From: Cucumis sativus
Taxonomy: Eukaryota > Streptophyta > Magnoliopsida > Cucurbitales > Cucurbitaceae
Reading direction: 5' to 3'
DNA: 64,000 nt
Assembly: GCF_000004075.3 (NCBI RefSeq)
Contig: NC_026659.2
Span: 1,860,001-1,924,000 of the forward strand
Shown: positions 51,387 to 63,989 of the stretch, piece by piece
Numbering within the stretch: the first letter of the stretch is position 1
Layout of the letters: every line of letters starts with the position of its first letter
Made by a program: the position numbers and the translations under genes
Notes under the pieces: generated by a model
The model's database searches: none
What the model saw: the letters and a program-made list of their open reading frames with translations, nothing else
Told to the model about the DNA's origin: nothing

Positions 51387-54300
51387 CTAACCTTTAGATC
51401 GATTTCTAGCAGCTTTTCGCCTAGCGCAGCATCCGACTAAGTAGATTATCAGCTGTAAATACAAGTAAGAGATAAGAAATAAATGGTGGAAGATGAAACG
51501 AAAATGGAACCCTAGCTGAAAAGTGACTTACCAAGACAACAAATAGAATGACGTTGAAGATAGCAACCAATCGCCATTCAGTTTTCATGTACTGTGCGAC
51601 TCCGGCCCTGAATGATCAAACAATCAAATAATGATGAAAATTTTCACAGGGACTGCATCAGTGAATAGAGAATGGAAGAATAAGGTTATTAGTTATTTAC
51701 TTGCACGAATCACAATCGTAACACTTGACCGCCTTGGAATTCTTGTATACTTTGCAATCATGGTTTGAATTGACAGGATGAAAGCTCAAGTCATAGTATG
51801 ATGCATTAACAGCTGGATAACCACATCTGTTATTTGAATCACGAGGTCAAAAAGAACAAGAATTCATATTCACTTCTCAAATATCGTCGAAACAAAGTCG
51901 AGAGTTCACATGTCAATGTCATAAATCGCAAAAAGATTGTGGAGAATAAAAGATTATGGCATTATGGAAAAGACAAGGATTTGGTTTCTTCTTTTGTTTG
52001 TTTCAGTTTAAACATAGCAAAAAAACTATGAACTTGGAAGTTACACCTACTCGGATGGGGGTCTACAACAACCCGCTTCCATGGGCGTCAGCTTTGCCAA
52101 TTTGTACTGCTTGAGAGTCTGAAATTGTAAAAAAAAAATGGCTTCATGAGAAAGTGATGATAAAAATAATCAAATAGTCTGTTGTTCTAATGGACCGAGC
52201 TTAAAACAAGGACCTTGTATCTTTTTGAAAGGTTATTGCAATCCTCGGATTTGACTAGACAGCTTTTCAGACGCATCCAATTTTCAGTATTGTTAAGCTG
52301 TAACAGGAAAGCCAAAATCAGGATAATTGATAATCTCTCTCTTTCTCTCTTAGTAACAGGTAAAATTGTACTCACCTGTTTTAGAAACCACGTACTATAG
52401 TCTTGTAGTTGATACTCCTTATACCTCATCAAATGGGAAGAGAAGGGGAAAATATATCAGTCCATAGAAATGCCAGCTTATCAATGCACAAGCATCAAAA
52501 TCTGATAATCATGGGTTTAGGTTATTCTTATAAGCACAGATAGAAGATGAACCGTTTTCGCTCTTTCAGATTAAGTATCATCAAAACAAAATCACTTAAC
52601 AAGCACCTTTCTTTGAATGAATTAAATATATCCTCACCTCAAGCCAGCAACATCATGTCCCGATCCATTATTTGTAACAATAAACCTAAAATAAATTTGA
52701 ATAATTATGTTAGGTTCAAGAAAAGTACTACAATACAAATTACATACCAACTATGAAGCCAGCAAAGCCAGATTAAAAAGCATTCTCAAAGAGGAAGTGT
52801 ACGAGTCATGTATTGTTGCTAGCTAAAAGATGCCAACAACCATAGATGTCCACTTTGATACTTCCTTTTATATCTTGAAGGGGATCATGCGAAGATAATA
52901 AAAAGAAAAAGTAGTGTGGGCGAAAAATACATAGATAAGTGTACACAGATGAAAACAAATCCATGGTTAAGTATAATGTAATTATCATCTCATGGTGTTT
53001 TATTATAATTAGAGGATGTGATTCTGGCCTCTGCTCACATGGCTTAAAAGAAATCCAAGACATGTTCATACGAATCATGAATCCACTGCTTAAGGTATAA
53101 GAAGCTACTTTTGAAGACCTGTAACGAAAACTTTTCTGAACCACCTACTTTACCATAAAGCTACAAAATCAAATCACAAAGTCTAGACTACAACAGCATT
53201 CTTTGAATCATCTAGCATGAAAGATCCATCAACAACTAATGAGGAGTGAACTTAAAGGGGGGGGGGGGAAAGAAATTATTGTGGCCATCATGCTGGTTCC
53301 TACTTTTACTCATCTCAATTTTATATAGAAGTATATTGTCTTGCTTATATGCATTTTTGTTTGGTGTTTGGTGGATTTCTTAACCGTGCATTATCATAGA
53401 TTTGATAATTGAAATGCCTTAAGAAACATATACTCACGCCAACACTGTAAACACGAGAATCCCCACCAACGTAATGCACAACATGATCAGATACTATGTG
53501 CAGAAGGTCAAGGTCAAGCGAAATTTGGGAAGATTAACATCAACTGTTCAGATAAATTTTCATTTAAAAGGATACAATCCACAGCAATATCGAATTGTTC
53601 TTAAGGGCACCCAAGAAACCAACTATGGACCTGGATCAAAAACATTGATAACAACAATATTGGGTGAGTGAATCAGATTATACTCTATCAGATTATATTC
53701 CTAAAATGATAGAGAACTTACACCACAAAGATGAATCCACCAAGTCCCATGACAGGAAGAGTGAGAGATTTTCGACAACCGTCGTGGTGGGTGCCCATCC
53801 ATATCCCAAATATTATAACAAGAATAGCCAGAAACTGAAACATGTGGATACACAGTGATTCAAGAGCCCATTAATCTAGTTAAAGGCTTAGTAAAACTGA
53901 TGCTTATAGCCCTGCTCCAACAACTCATTCCCATGGTTATTTTAAGCCATCTTTAGGCCTATTTGTTTATAGAATCAACAACTTTTATTGAAGAAAAAAA
54001 GAAAAGAAAGAATACAAGCGCTTACAAAAAAGAAAAAAAAACATTAGAGAGAGAATTTCCGGCCAAGTAAGATGTTACCTACAAAATAATTTAATAACTT
54101 TGATACTAAAGCCCAAGGTTCTCATGGAATCTCATCAAGAACCAAACCTCACTAGAGTCCCTATCCACACCTTTGAACACTCTATAGTTACTCGCCCTCG
54201 AAACATCTTACAACAGAACACACACCCCATAGGCTGCAAGCAACGAACTTTCTTTCTTGAAGGCATATGAAGGAGGAAGTCCTCGATCATTGCACAAACA

Positions 54301-55388
54301 TCCCTCTGGTCAGCTACCTCAAAAACAAACTCTAGTAAGAAACAGCTCCACACAACCCCAAAGAAGGTGATCTGGGTCTTCGCTGTAGTTTTTGTTTCTT
54401 ATTTATGATAAGAGTAGGAAGGTGAAGATTGTTCGTAAATTTCATAGATGCATCTTTTTTGTAATTTTTTCCCTTTCTTGATTAATGAAAATAAAAAACA
54501 TCTTTATACCCTTGAGCTTACGAAGAGGTCTCATCTTCTTTCGCTTTAAAGCTAGATAAATTATTAGGTATGCACAAATAAACTCAAAAGAATTACAGCT
54601 CCTTTTTCATTGATTTATCAAATGTACTAAGACAACTATCTTTCATTTCCTAGGGACTGAACTATAAAGTATCAATCTTGAAACCATAAGGGATAGTGTA
54701 ATACATTCTCCAATGAGAACTAGATCGATTGATTCCAAACTATCTAAAACAGGAACGAAGAATTAGCTAACGTAAGACTCCATTAAAGAACTATTTAGTA
54801 TTTAGTTTTTGAAAATTGTTGTCTTTTCTCACCATTTCTTTACAGTAGTTTTTATCTTTACTACGAAAACATTTAATTTCACAGACAAATCCATAAACAA
54901 AAACAACTTTTTAAACTACTTTCATTTTGAAATTATGACTGAAGAGTAGACCAACAACCAAAGATATTCATAGATAGAAGTAGTGTTTCTAAGCTTAATT
55001 TTCAAGAACTAAAAACCAAATGCCATTTGATCCAATGTCAAAGACAACCCAACAAGAACCTCAAAAAGAAAAACAATGAAACTCATCGAACATATGAAAA
55101 TTTTCCAAGAACCAGTGGAGGCAAACCCCATCAAGCATACAAGAAACCTCATCAAACACACTGGCGAAACATAAACAGAACCATTTACACGACACTAAAA
55201 CAAAATCCAAAGACATAGGAGCAAAAAAAGAAAGAAAGAAAAAGAAAAAACAGAACAGAACAAATATCCAAAAAAGCAATGTAACATAAAAACATCATCT
55301 TACAGAGAAAAAAAACAATAGGAATCAAACATACCATGGTGAGAAAATTGATCCACCTTATGATAAATATGCTAGTTCCCATTCCCAT
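51387..55388 (-). CDS. TET10: Tetraspanin, TET10-like
   Basis: Eleven exons, 5' to 3': 55335-55388, 53722-53834, 53576-53630, 53438-53493, 52638-52685, 52376-52424, 52214-52297, 52051-52118, 51701-51826, 51532-51607, 51387-51452. All are GT..AG and phases close to 264 residues. The start gives MGMGTSIFIIRWINFLTM, the characteristic opening of this subgroup. TM1 lies near 9-32, TM2 and TM3 near 48-95, the large extracellular loop near 97-225 and TM4 near 228-250, ending in a short basic tail (CCARRKAARNRSKG). The loop carries the plant tetraspanin GCCRPPSEC motif (about 169-177) and further cysteines (KCYDCDSCK). Tetraspanins organise membrane microdomains and sit at the plasma membrane or endosomes. 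Intron 1 (53835-55334) contains a LINE fragment and a MITE. Arabidopsis TET10 is At1g63260 from memory. Confidence 0.93.
53960..54390 (-). mobile_element. 3' end of a LINE (L1-type) retroelement, frameshifted, in tetraspanin intron 1
   Basis: Read on the minus strand, successive frames give parts of the plant LINE ORF2 C-terminus: SEDPDHLLWGC near 54385-54345 (zinc-knuckle RVT tail), EVADQRDVCAMIEDFLLH, FRGRVT, then VDRDSSEVWFLMRFHENLG and finally NYFVGNILLGRKFSL with a stop at 54044-54046. At least two frame changes break the reading. A T-rich untranslated tail continues to about 53965 and ends in CAATAAAAGTTGTTGATTC. It is a 5'-truncated, dead copy that lies in the same orientation as the host gene. 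No target-site duplication was identified. Confidence 0.75.
54787..55030. mobile_element. MITE family A, copy 2, in tetraspanin intron 1
   Basis: The left end has AACTATTTAGTATTTAGTTT followed by TTGAAAATTG. The right end has TTAATTTTCAAGAACTAAAA and ACCAAATGCCATTTGATCC. The two ends are inverted relative to each other (AGTTTTTGAAAATT against AATTTTCAAGAACT), and the words match those in the 8861-9349 element. It is shorter, about 245 bp, and has no coding capacity. Confidence 0.6.
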
Positions 55389-57836
55389 TTTGCTCCTCTT
55401 CTCTTTTACCTCCTTATCCCCAATGCCACAGCCAGAAACAGAGGGAAATATATCAAGGGGGAGGGGGGTAAACAAGGGCAAAAAGAAATTACGGGTATGA
55501 GAGTTTGAGAAGAGAAGTGTAAAAGGGAAGAATGGAGTTTCTTCAGGGGTTAGCCATGGAAGTGGCACTTGCACTGCAAGCAAAGAGAACGGCTAGGCTA
55601 AGGAGGTGGGGTGAAGTGGGGATAATGCAGGAAGGGCAAGGGCATTTACGTCAAAGGAAAAAAAAAGTATCACATGGCTCCATGAATGAACCCTGAAGTT
55701 TTCCAGCAGACAGACAGAACACTATCCGACAATACACTCAAAAAACTGAAAACTGTAATTAAGGAGTTAAATCTATGCCAAGTTTGATTACTAATGTAGT
55801 TAATCTTAGTCTTTGTTGTTGATTGACCAATGTTTTCGCCTATAAAACAGCATTCAAGGTGGACCCTTGTCTCTTTTGTGCATCTTTTCTCTTTAATTAC
55901 TTTAATCAAATCTCTTTATTTCCCATCTGGGTTCCTTTTTTTCTTTCCCAAAATTTGACCTTTTTAGATTTTTTCTTTCTTCTTTATCTTTCTAAGTCAG
56001 CACATTGCCATACTCAAAAAAAGTTAGAATCTTTATCACTTCTCTGTAACAAAATGTTCCTTTGTTTCTTCTTCATCTTTTATGCTTTCAGTTTGAGATG
56101 GATTTTAGAGTTGAAACTATTTCGTTAGTAAAAACTTTTTTCCTCCAGTTTCATACAACTAATGATTTTCAATTAGTTTATCAATCTTTAGGGGTAAAAA
56201 AATGGATAAAATTACTAATATAGTTAATAATAAAAACTAAATTGTTACAAAATGGTAAAGTGCAATTATACTAAAGTTAATGTCTAAAAATTGTTACTTC
56301 CATAAAAGTTCAACGATTAGAAGTATTTTTTAACCAAACTATTATATTAAAGTTGAATCGAAAGTATGTATGATTAGATAGTCTAGTTCATTAACTTTTA
56401 AAAAAATGTCTCAATTTTTTTAGTGAAACATTTACAATAATACGGTAGATCAAACATCTACATTTAAAGGATAGAATATATACCGATATCAATTGTTACT
56501 AAATAAGCTTTCATTTTGCTCTAAACTTTCAATTAAATACTTAGTTAACCATTCTATTCAACTTTTTTTTGTTTGATAAAGTTAAAAAGAGAACACTTTT
56601 TTATTTTTCGAAACTTTCATTAAAATTAACTGTAGTCCTTGATTAATTTTTAATCAACCAATAAAATAAAGTTCTTCAAATCTAACACAATTCTTTCAAA
56701 AGTGTTACAAAAATCTAAATTACAAATACTAAATCAGTGTAAATCAAATATTAAAGTCTATATTACTAAGAAACTAAAAATATTAAAACCGAATTGTTAT
56801 AAGTTGATGTTGAAAGACCAAATGTCATGAAAAGTTCTTTTACCAAAGAGTAATGCTTAACCAAAGTGATAGCATTGGAGATGGATATGAAATGATGTGT
56901 GAGGTTTCAGAATTGAATCACTCATTAATAAAACTTGGGAACGTATCATAAGAACCATGTGAAAGAGATCATATCTTACCTTTGTGATAATTATTTATAC
57001 CAATCATCTAGAAAAATGGAATCATGTCACCTCACATTTCATATCAAATTTCAATAATGTTTTTTTAATCAAAATTCAACATTTTATCATTATATATTTA
57101 GCCACACTATGTATGAAAATAGAATTAAGATGATTAAGCTTTGGCAAAGAACTCTAATGTATTTATAACATTTGTCACTTAGTATTTTTCTAACTACTCA
57201 TCACATCACATCATATATGATAAGAACCTATTCCTATTAGGATTTCATCTTGGTTCGTAAACACATCCTAAGTATAAATTTATAATTTTTACTTTAGCAA
57301 CGAAACGAATGAGAAAAAATCCCTAAAACTTAGGTAAATCTTTCAAATGTAATTAATATTTTCACCAATACAGATTATGAAGCCCTCAGATGTGGAACCA
57401 GTGTCACTAAAGATACATCCATTCTTTTCACACTACAGAGACCAAAGTTCAACCATAAAGCATTTGCATCTGATCTTTTCAAAGGGATGTCTCACAAAAA
57501 GCGAAGATAATGTCTTGAATAGTTCCATTGCATTATCATAACTACACAATGAAAAAGATGTTGAATTTCTATTGAATGAAGAAAAATATCATGATGTGGT
57601 TTGATTTTAATAAACAGTAGCCAAGTTATTTCAACTTCCCACAAGAAAATTGGGCAATAAAGAAGAAGAAAAAAAAAAGGATAGGCTTTTCTTCTCACTA
57701 TTAAACAAATTGAAGGAGAACTATTTTTTCTATTCTTCTATTCATTAGATCAGTTCTAATATTGCTTGCTGTCATATGTACCTTTCACAATCAATTTTTC
57801 CTTCAAAGCACAAGCTTCAGAAACTCAAGAAACTGG
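55389..57836. other. Intergenic tract upstream of the tetraspanin gene
   Basis: The first 200 bp hold the tetraspanin leader and promoter, including a G-rich run at about 55457-55468. From 56160 to 56830 the sequence repeats words like AAATTGTTACAAAA and AAGTTCAACGATTA, which look like a decayed dispersed element. No supported gene is seen. Confidence 0.45.
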
Positions 57837-60800
57837 CTACTCTACTCTGTTGGTGCAAGTTAAGATGACTGATTTCATTGTTTCTTTATCCAAAGATGTC
57901 TCTACCATCAGCTGCAAAATATAATATCCAGATTTCAAATATCATTCTTGATTGCATACAAAATAAAATCACAAGATTACAAAGTTTATCGGTGAGGTGG
58001 TTAGGTCAGATGGCCCCTAAAATTGTAGAAGTATACGTCTTTTCGAAGTAGAGTTGTTGAATCTGTTTACTATCGGAAGATTAGAGAAGAAAAATGTTTT
58101 CAATTAACATAGGAAGTGTTTGGATAATGAGTCAAGCTTTTGTAATCTATGGTTAAGGAGTCAACTTATGCTTAGTTTACCAGGCTACATTTTGTTGATC
58201 TTGTAAGCTCCACGAACCTATGCTGTATGAACTTAAAACTTATAAAATCCGCAGACCAGTGTATAAATCCAGAGTTCTATAAGCTATTCCTTTGTACAAT
58301 TGACTTTCAATCCCAAGCTTCATCAGAATTTTAGAGACCTTTTGGCAATGTAAAAAGAGTAAGGTTTCTGAATATTTACCTCTTGTACTTTGTTTCCAGA
58401 TCGAGCAAGTAATTTGTACTGATTTTCATACATAGAAGCCATATATACCTGCATCAAGTGGAGAGTTAAATGGAAAATGATTTGTCACTTAGCTATGCAC
58501 AATACCATATAAACAAAAGGAACTAGATAATACTCATTCACCACATATACTATATATGGCATGAAAGCTCGGAATAAGATGGGAAGAATTTCCCTTTTCA
58601 TTTAGGTTTCAAATGTTAATCCTCGTGATCAACAAAGAAAGGAAAAAGGTTGCCATTTCACCTGAAAGGTTGGAGCCAAACCAGGGCTAAGGAAAAAACG
58701 CCCTTTGGATACAGCCTCAATACCTTCAATATTTTGCAGTTCCTTAACGAGAGATTCTACATCAGCCCACTACAAAATAGAAATTTTAATGAAAAACCAT
58801 TGAAAGAGTTCTAAAAGAATTCAAATGGGAGATGATTGCCATGTTCAGTTAAATCAGCTATGTTTCATCCAATCCACTGCATGCACATTATCAATCAAAG
58901 AAACAAATGCTATGAAGCAAAATTTATTTCCGAGTGAGCACAAGTTTCATGAAGATTCTTTGGCTTTCCAGATTTTATTAGAGAAGATGGAACCGACATG
59001 CTCCCTTGATGGTTGATTGGGAAGATAAATAACTCAAGTAGTGGGTGGGTTGATGTTCATTCTAGCACTGGCAGGCTTCACGCGTGGGTAAGAATGTTCG
59101 AGTTGTTTGAGCTAAATATGGTTAGATGGAGACATTTCTTAAAATTCTTCTCACATATGGTAAAAGAACTAGGCATAAAAGGTGATTGTTAGTTCTGATG
59201 ATAAAATTCAACATGCGATCATATATAAATTACGTCCATCAAATTTATAATTTTAACTAACAATTCATAAACACCTCGGTATCTATTTCGGTTGAATCTA
59301 ATCTTCCATCCATGGGATCATGATCACCAACCACAGACTCCAATGCTTCAGCTAGCGGGTCTGGCTGCATAAAGAAAACACGGTTTATACACACAAGATT
59401 TGCTAAAACTTTATGGAGATGTTTAATTTATAAAAATATCTTACTGTAATCTGCTTCAACGATAAGAATATGCGTTCCAGTGAAAAATCCAACTGATGAA
59501 CTTTTGCCTCAACAACCTACAAAAGAAAGATATGGAAACAGAATTAGACTTTAACCAAAAAGGAAAAAAGGAAAAAAAATTAAAATTTGAAATATGAGCT
59601 TCACATGGGAGAGTTCCCCAATCAATCTCTTCAACACGGTACGATCATGATCTTATCACAATATCGTCACATGGAACAAACTACACATTTCCTTGCCATA
59701 TGATCTTGTTAGATGATCTTTTAATGAAATTAATCATGATAGTAGTCAAATTTTCTGAAAGCCTTATGGTGATGAAATAGAAATTAGCATATTTAGCAAA
59801 GAATGATGGAAAATACCTGACCAATTTTAAAATATGATGCAGGGTTCAAATTAACATCCCAGGAAATCTCTGTCTGATGAATCAAAGCAGGCACTCCTTC
59901 GATCTATAGCGACGTGGTTGAGGAAAAAATCTCAAAATTTTAGAAGACATACATAAACATTAATACAAGTAAATATGTCTAAAATAACAACTTGAAACAA
60001 AGAATGTTCGTTCCCAATCAGAAAATGAACCACCTATTCCTTTATAAACTATAATTTCAAAAGTATGCACCATATCATGCTATCATACTATTTTAGTGAA
60101 GAAAACAAAAAGCTTTTCTACTTACCTCGACAAAGATACCAAAATAAGCAATCTTCTTAATGCAGCATTTGACAACGTCACCTACTTGCAGCGTCGTCTG
60201 GAAAAGCAATTAAATGAGTGCAAATTTTCTTTAAATAAGAGCACCACAAAGATTAAACATTTTATAGAAAACAAGAAATTTCTTCACTGCAGAATGTAAA
60301 AGGGCTTTGTGCCTCAAAACAAAAGCAACAAAGAAGATAGACTCAGAGAATAAGGAAAAAGGAAGCCTAAACCCAGACTTAAATTAAGTTGGTAGTACAA
60401 AGTTTTATTTTGGTTTATGCCCTAAATGAGCAGAAATTTAAGTTGGTGGCAAGAAATTTCAACTGCATAATTAAGGAATGTTGTAATGTATCAAAAGAGC
60501 AGTGCTCATCTTTATGCCTTTGTAGTAAAAAATACTTCTAAGCAAATCCCAACAATATCAGCAAAACTATCTTGAATGAGATGCTAGTAGCTAACCATTA
60601 AACTTCTTTTTTTCTTGACCAAGTCGTCCCTCTCTTTTGGCCTTATGGAAAATATAAGCTTCCTCGATTTTCTGTTGGCCAACACCACATTTACTTTGAT
60701 TTTCTGCAAGTTATACAGTCTATCAGTACCCTAACATGAATAGTTGGATTTTCTGAAATGAGTGAGGCTTCTATACCTGGCCAACAAATGATGACAAGAA

Positions 60801-63444
60801 TTTGATTTTCTCTTGATTGTAAATTTGGAGAAGATCCTCCAATTTCATATCAGGTGTAAGTTCTCCCCCATCTTTTACATCAATTTCTGAATCCGGCCTA
60901 GTACTGGCAAAGGCCTGGCTTCCACCATCACTACTTCCAATAGTTCCTAAGTTTTGCTTGTATATTGATGGATCCAAGCCTTTCTGTCTTAGCCATGACT
61001 CAAAAGCTAAGAACTTCCACTTCGCAGCAAGATTACGATATGGAATAAATCCTACTAGGGAACCAAATGATACCTTCACGAATCAAAGCAAGAGAGAAGT
61101 AACACCAAAAAAATGTTAACTTCAAATGCAAGTAGGAGAAAGTACATGTACTGACCATAATATACTTACAACAAAACCTCGAGTACTCGAGCTTATTACT
61201 TCCACATCAGCTCTATCTCCTGACTTAGCCAGATCCTCTGCTTTTGTCCAGTCAGCAAGTTCGTGCTCCTGCAAATTTATCAAGTACCTGGGACTTACAG
61301 TCTAGTGGTTGAAATAAATAGTTAAGTAAACAGTAGTATGCACAGCCTGACCTCCAAAGCAGGGATAGCAGAGAAGTTCTCTGTCTCAAAAGCACCATTG
61401 ACGTCTGTTTCAGGGGTGGATGTCTCTTCTCTATTGAGTTTTGGAGTTTCTTTAGAAGAATGATCTACTCTGTTCACAGTGCCATTCAACCAAGTTTATT
61501 TGGTTGCAAAAAGAAACAGAATATTACAGATCATAAGAGTGCAATAGCTACCTTCTTGGTTTACCCAATAAGGTAGCTTTTTTGGACGCTTCTATTGTTA
61601 AATCCAAAATATCACTGAATGATTCGCTCAGAGCTGCTGGGTTCTCAACATAATCTATATCACTTGGCTCATGTAGCTGCTGCAATCCTTCAGATGACCA
61701 AATACAAAATTGCATTTTCATAGTTTTAACACACACACACACACACAAACGTTTAACTTGAAATAAAGGGTTAGAGAAAAGAAAACATCTTTAACTTGCT
61801 ATAGAGTATTACCTATGGCAGAATAATCAATATCTTTCCCATTTTCATTTGTTGATGAGCCTACTTCAGTTTCTTCAGACACGCCCGACATCACATTTAA
61901 AGGCCTTTTTAAGATGTACAAGTCATCAATGCCGTTTTTCTCTTTAACATCAACCATATCACTTTCACTTTCAAGTCTTGTTTCGTCACCTCCTATTTCT
62001 GGCTTTTTAGAAAGAGTAAAATCATCAATTCGGTCACTTGTTGGTTCCTTACTGGCCCAATTTTCAATATTCTCAACATTATCAACATACCCATCACCAG
62101 AGAGCTTTTCCTCATCAATAACTTCATTTGAAGTCATTGGTTCTGGCTTCCTCAACAATGTCATATCACTATATTTCTCCTTTGTCGATACATTGCTCAT
62201 TTTCAACGATAAATTTGGCTTCATCCTTATCCGCGACGGCTTATCTTCAACATCATCCTCATTATAAGTAGTCGGTTTTCTCAAAATAACATTGGGAACC
62301 CTACCCTTAGGACTAACTGGTACCTTTCCAACAGCTTGACTTGGTTTCTTTATATCTGGTCCAGGTGGCTTATTGGCAGCCTTTAACTTCATTTCCTTCT
62401 TTAGCTGAGGTCTGACCAAATTCAAACCATCAAGAGAAAGTTCCTCTACCTCATTAGACTTACCCTTCTTTTGGTAAAACGATTTTTCAACTTCAAGATA
62501 AGAAGCATCCGGATTCATTTTTTTGCTCATTATCTGAATTATCAACACACACCAAAAATTTTAGACAAGAGTAGTAAGAATTCACCATCACAAATTATAC
62601 ATACACAAAACCATAATTTCAAGCCATGTGCATAAGTATGTTGTAACAAGCTGCTAAAACATTAAACGGTTCATCTTGCGAGCGAGATCGTAGCCAAATG
62701 GGCTTGTTTAATACGGGGGGTTTGAAGCCATGTGTGTGTGAACATTTTTCTTTTCTTCCTGGACATGGACATATAGAAATAAGAATCTCCTTAATCTTTA
62801 ATTCATATTTTTAACACTCACCTCGCTTGTCAACTTATAAACTAGTATAAAACCCAACAAACCAGAATAATGCAATCACCGATGGGCCAAAAGGCTTAAT
62901 AAACTTGACAAGTGAAAATCAATATTAATTGAGGAGAAAATGGAGTTTGAACACTAGACTTCCTCGATCACAAGCTGTTAAATCACCCATTGATAAAAGC
63001 CACTTAAGATCACGAGTGAGAGTAAATTTAATATTATATAATCTAACAATCAATATTAACAGAACGAAAAATAGCATTACATGAGTTCAAACACAAAACC
63101 TTTTGTGACAGTTAAAATTAAAATTATCGTATAACCGACAAGCTTAAGCAAATGGATTAAGCCCACTACTTATGATTCAATTTAGAATCTAGAAACCACT
63201 CTACAGAAATAAAAGAGACGCAAGAGACCTTAGCCAATGTTAATTTGGGGTCTTCCCCAATCAAGCGGCCAAATTTGAGCTCCATTTGGTCCCAACGGTC
63301 GAGTTCAGCCTCTTCTTTGGAAGAAAGAACCGAAAACTTACTGGGTCTGCCATTAAAACACAAATTTCTAACAGCTCTTCTTCTGGGTCGCAATAAATCA
63401 ATGGGAGTGAAGAAGGAAGAGGCCGTTAAAGCTCGACCGTCCAT
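57837..63444 (-). CDS. Plastid-type S1-domain RNA-binding protein (At1g12800/SDP-like)
   Basis: Fourteen exons, 5' to 3': 63229-63444, 61813-62533, 61552-61687, 61352-61469, 61170-61268, 60777-61073, 60596-60703, 60126-60197, 59817-59903, 59445-59516, 59275-59364, 58662-58769, 58380-58448, 57837-57911. Phases close to 755 residues. The N-terminus (MDGRALTASSFFTPIDLLRP, then RRRAVRN) is Ser/Arg-rich like a chloroplast transit peptide. Exon 2 encodes an acidic, Lys-rich linker with a recurring (I/L)L(R/K)KP motif. The first S1-like unit spans about 415-553 (SSSTRGFVVSFGSLVGFIPY to LANRKSRKLIFSIRPKE) with an insert. The second, more typical, spans about 568-641 (LQVGDVVKCCIKKIAYFGIF, ALIHQTEISWD, LERIFLSLKQI). 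It likely binds plastid RNA; related proteins assist rRNA processing. The match to At1g12800 is from memory. Confidence 0.9.
61729..61748. repeat. AC microsatellite in intron 2 of the S1 gene
   Basis: About nine AC units immediately upstream, in transcript sense, of the third exon. Confidence 0.85.
62860..63150 (-). repeat. Dispersed repeat remnant in intron 1 of the S1 gene
   Basis: On the minus strand the first intron (62534-63228) includes AGTCTAGTGTTCAAACTCC (a B-box-like word) and then TCAATTAATATTGATTTTCA and CTTGTCAAG. I recall this word order from a common plant dispersed repeat with TTTCCTCCCCAATTAATATT. Ends are not definable. Confidence 0.4.
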
Positions 63445-63830
63445 TTCTTGGAAAGAAAATTGTAGTGACAGTCAGAGTTGTTTGACAGTGATCGTTGTCA
63501 TAAAACTCAATGTAACTGAAGTGGGGAGAGATTGAATTTCGAAGATTGAGTGTAGGAGATTGAGCTATGGAGCATTTCTGAAACCGTGGGAGTATGAAGA
63601 AGACGATAGAAGGTGCTGAAGTTTGGGACCGTGGCGTTTATCCGCCAGAAATAAAATAAAAATAAAAGTTGAATTAGAAATGCAAAAATAAATTGGTAAT
63701 GAAAGCCTCCGTGATTTTAAATTATTATTATTTGTTACTAATACAACATCATATATTCTTATGATTATTTGTTATAGTTAGCTATGGACATTGCATAATT
63801 ATCGAGAGAATTTAAATACAACTTCTTAAT
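63445..63830 (-). promoter_or_regulatory. Leader and promoter region of the S1-domain gene
   Basis: The first 200 bp upstream of the ATG at 63444 are less AT-rich and probably include the 5' UTR. An AT-rich stretch at 63650-63830 follows. No clear TATA box stands out. Confidence 0.35.
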
Positions 63831-63871
63831 TGATTTCTTGTCCAAGGATGGGCTAGGCTTGGTCTTGGGCT

Positions 63872-63989
63872 TGGGCCTGGACTTGTATTGATTTGGCCCA
63901 AAGTACATTAAGACGCAAAATTACAATTCTTCTGAGCTAAAACTTCTGCGATCGTCTTCTTTCTTCAGCCTTCTCTCGTTAAACCCTAA
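63872..63989 (+). promoter_or_regulatory. Site II plus telo-box promoter of a plus-strand gene beyond the right edge
   Basis: TGGGCC at 63872-63877 and GGCCCA at 63895-63900 are site II elements. AAACCCTAA at 63981-63989 is a telo-box, preceded by a CT-rich TTCTTTCTTCAGCCTTCTCT leader. This combination marks promoters of ribosomal-protein and other growth-linked housekeeping genes in plants. The coding region lies past position 64000. Confidence 0.6.

Noticed and set aside
56160-56830. Repeated AAATTGTTAC / AAGTTC words upstream of the tetraspanin gene
   Set aside because: They are suggestive of a decayed MITE, but the ends and the unit could not be defined by eye.
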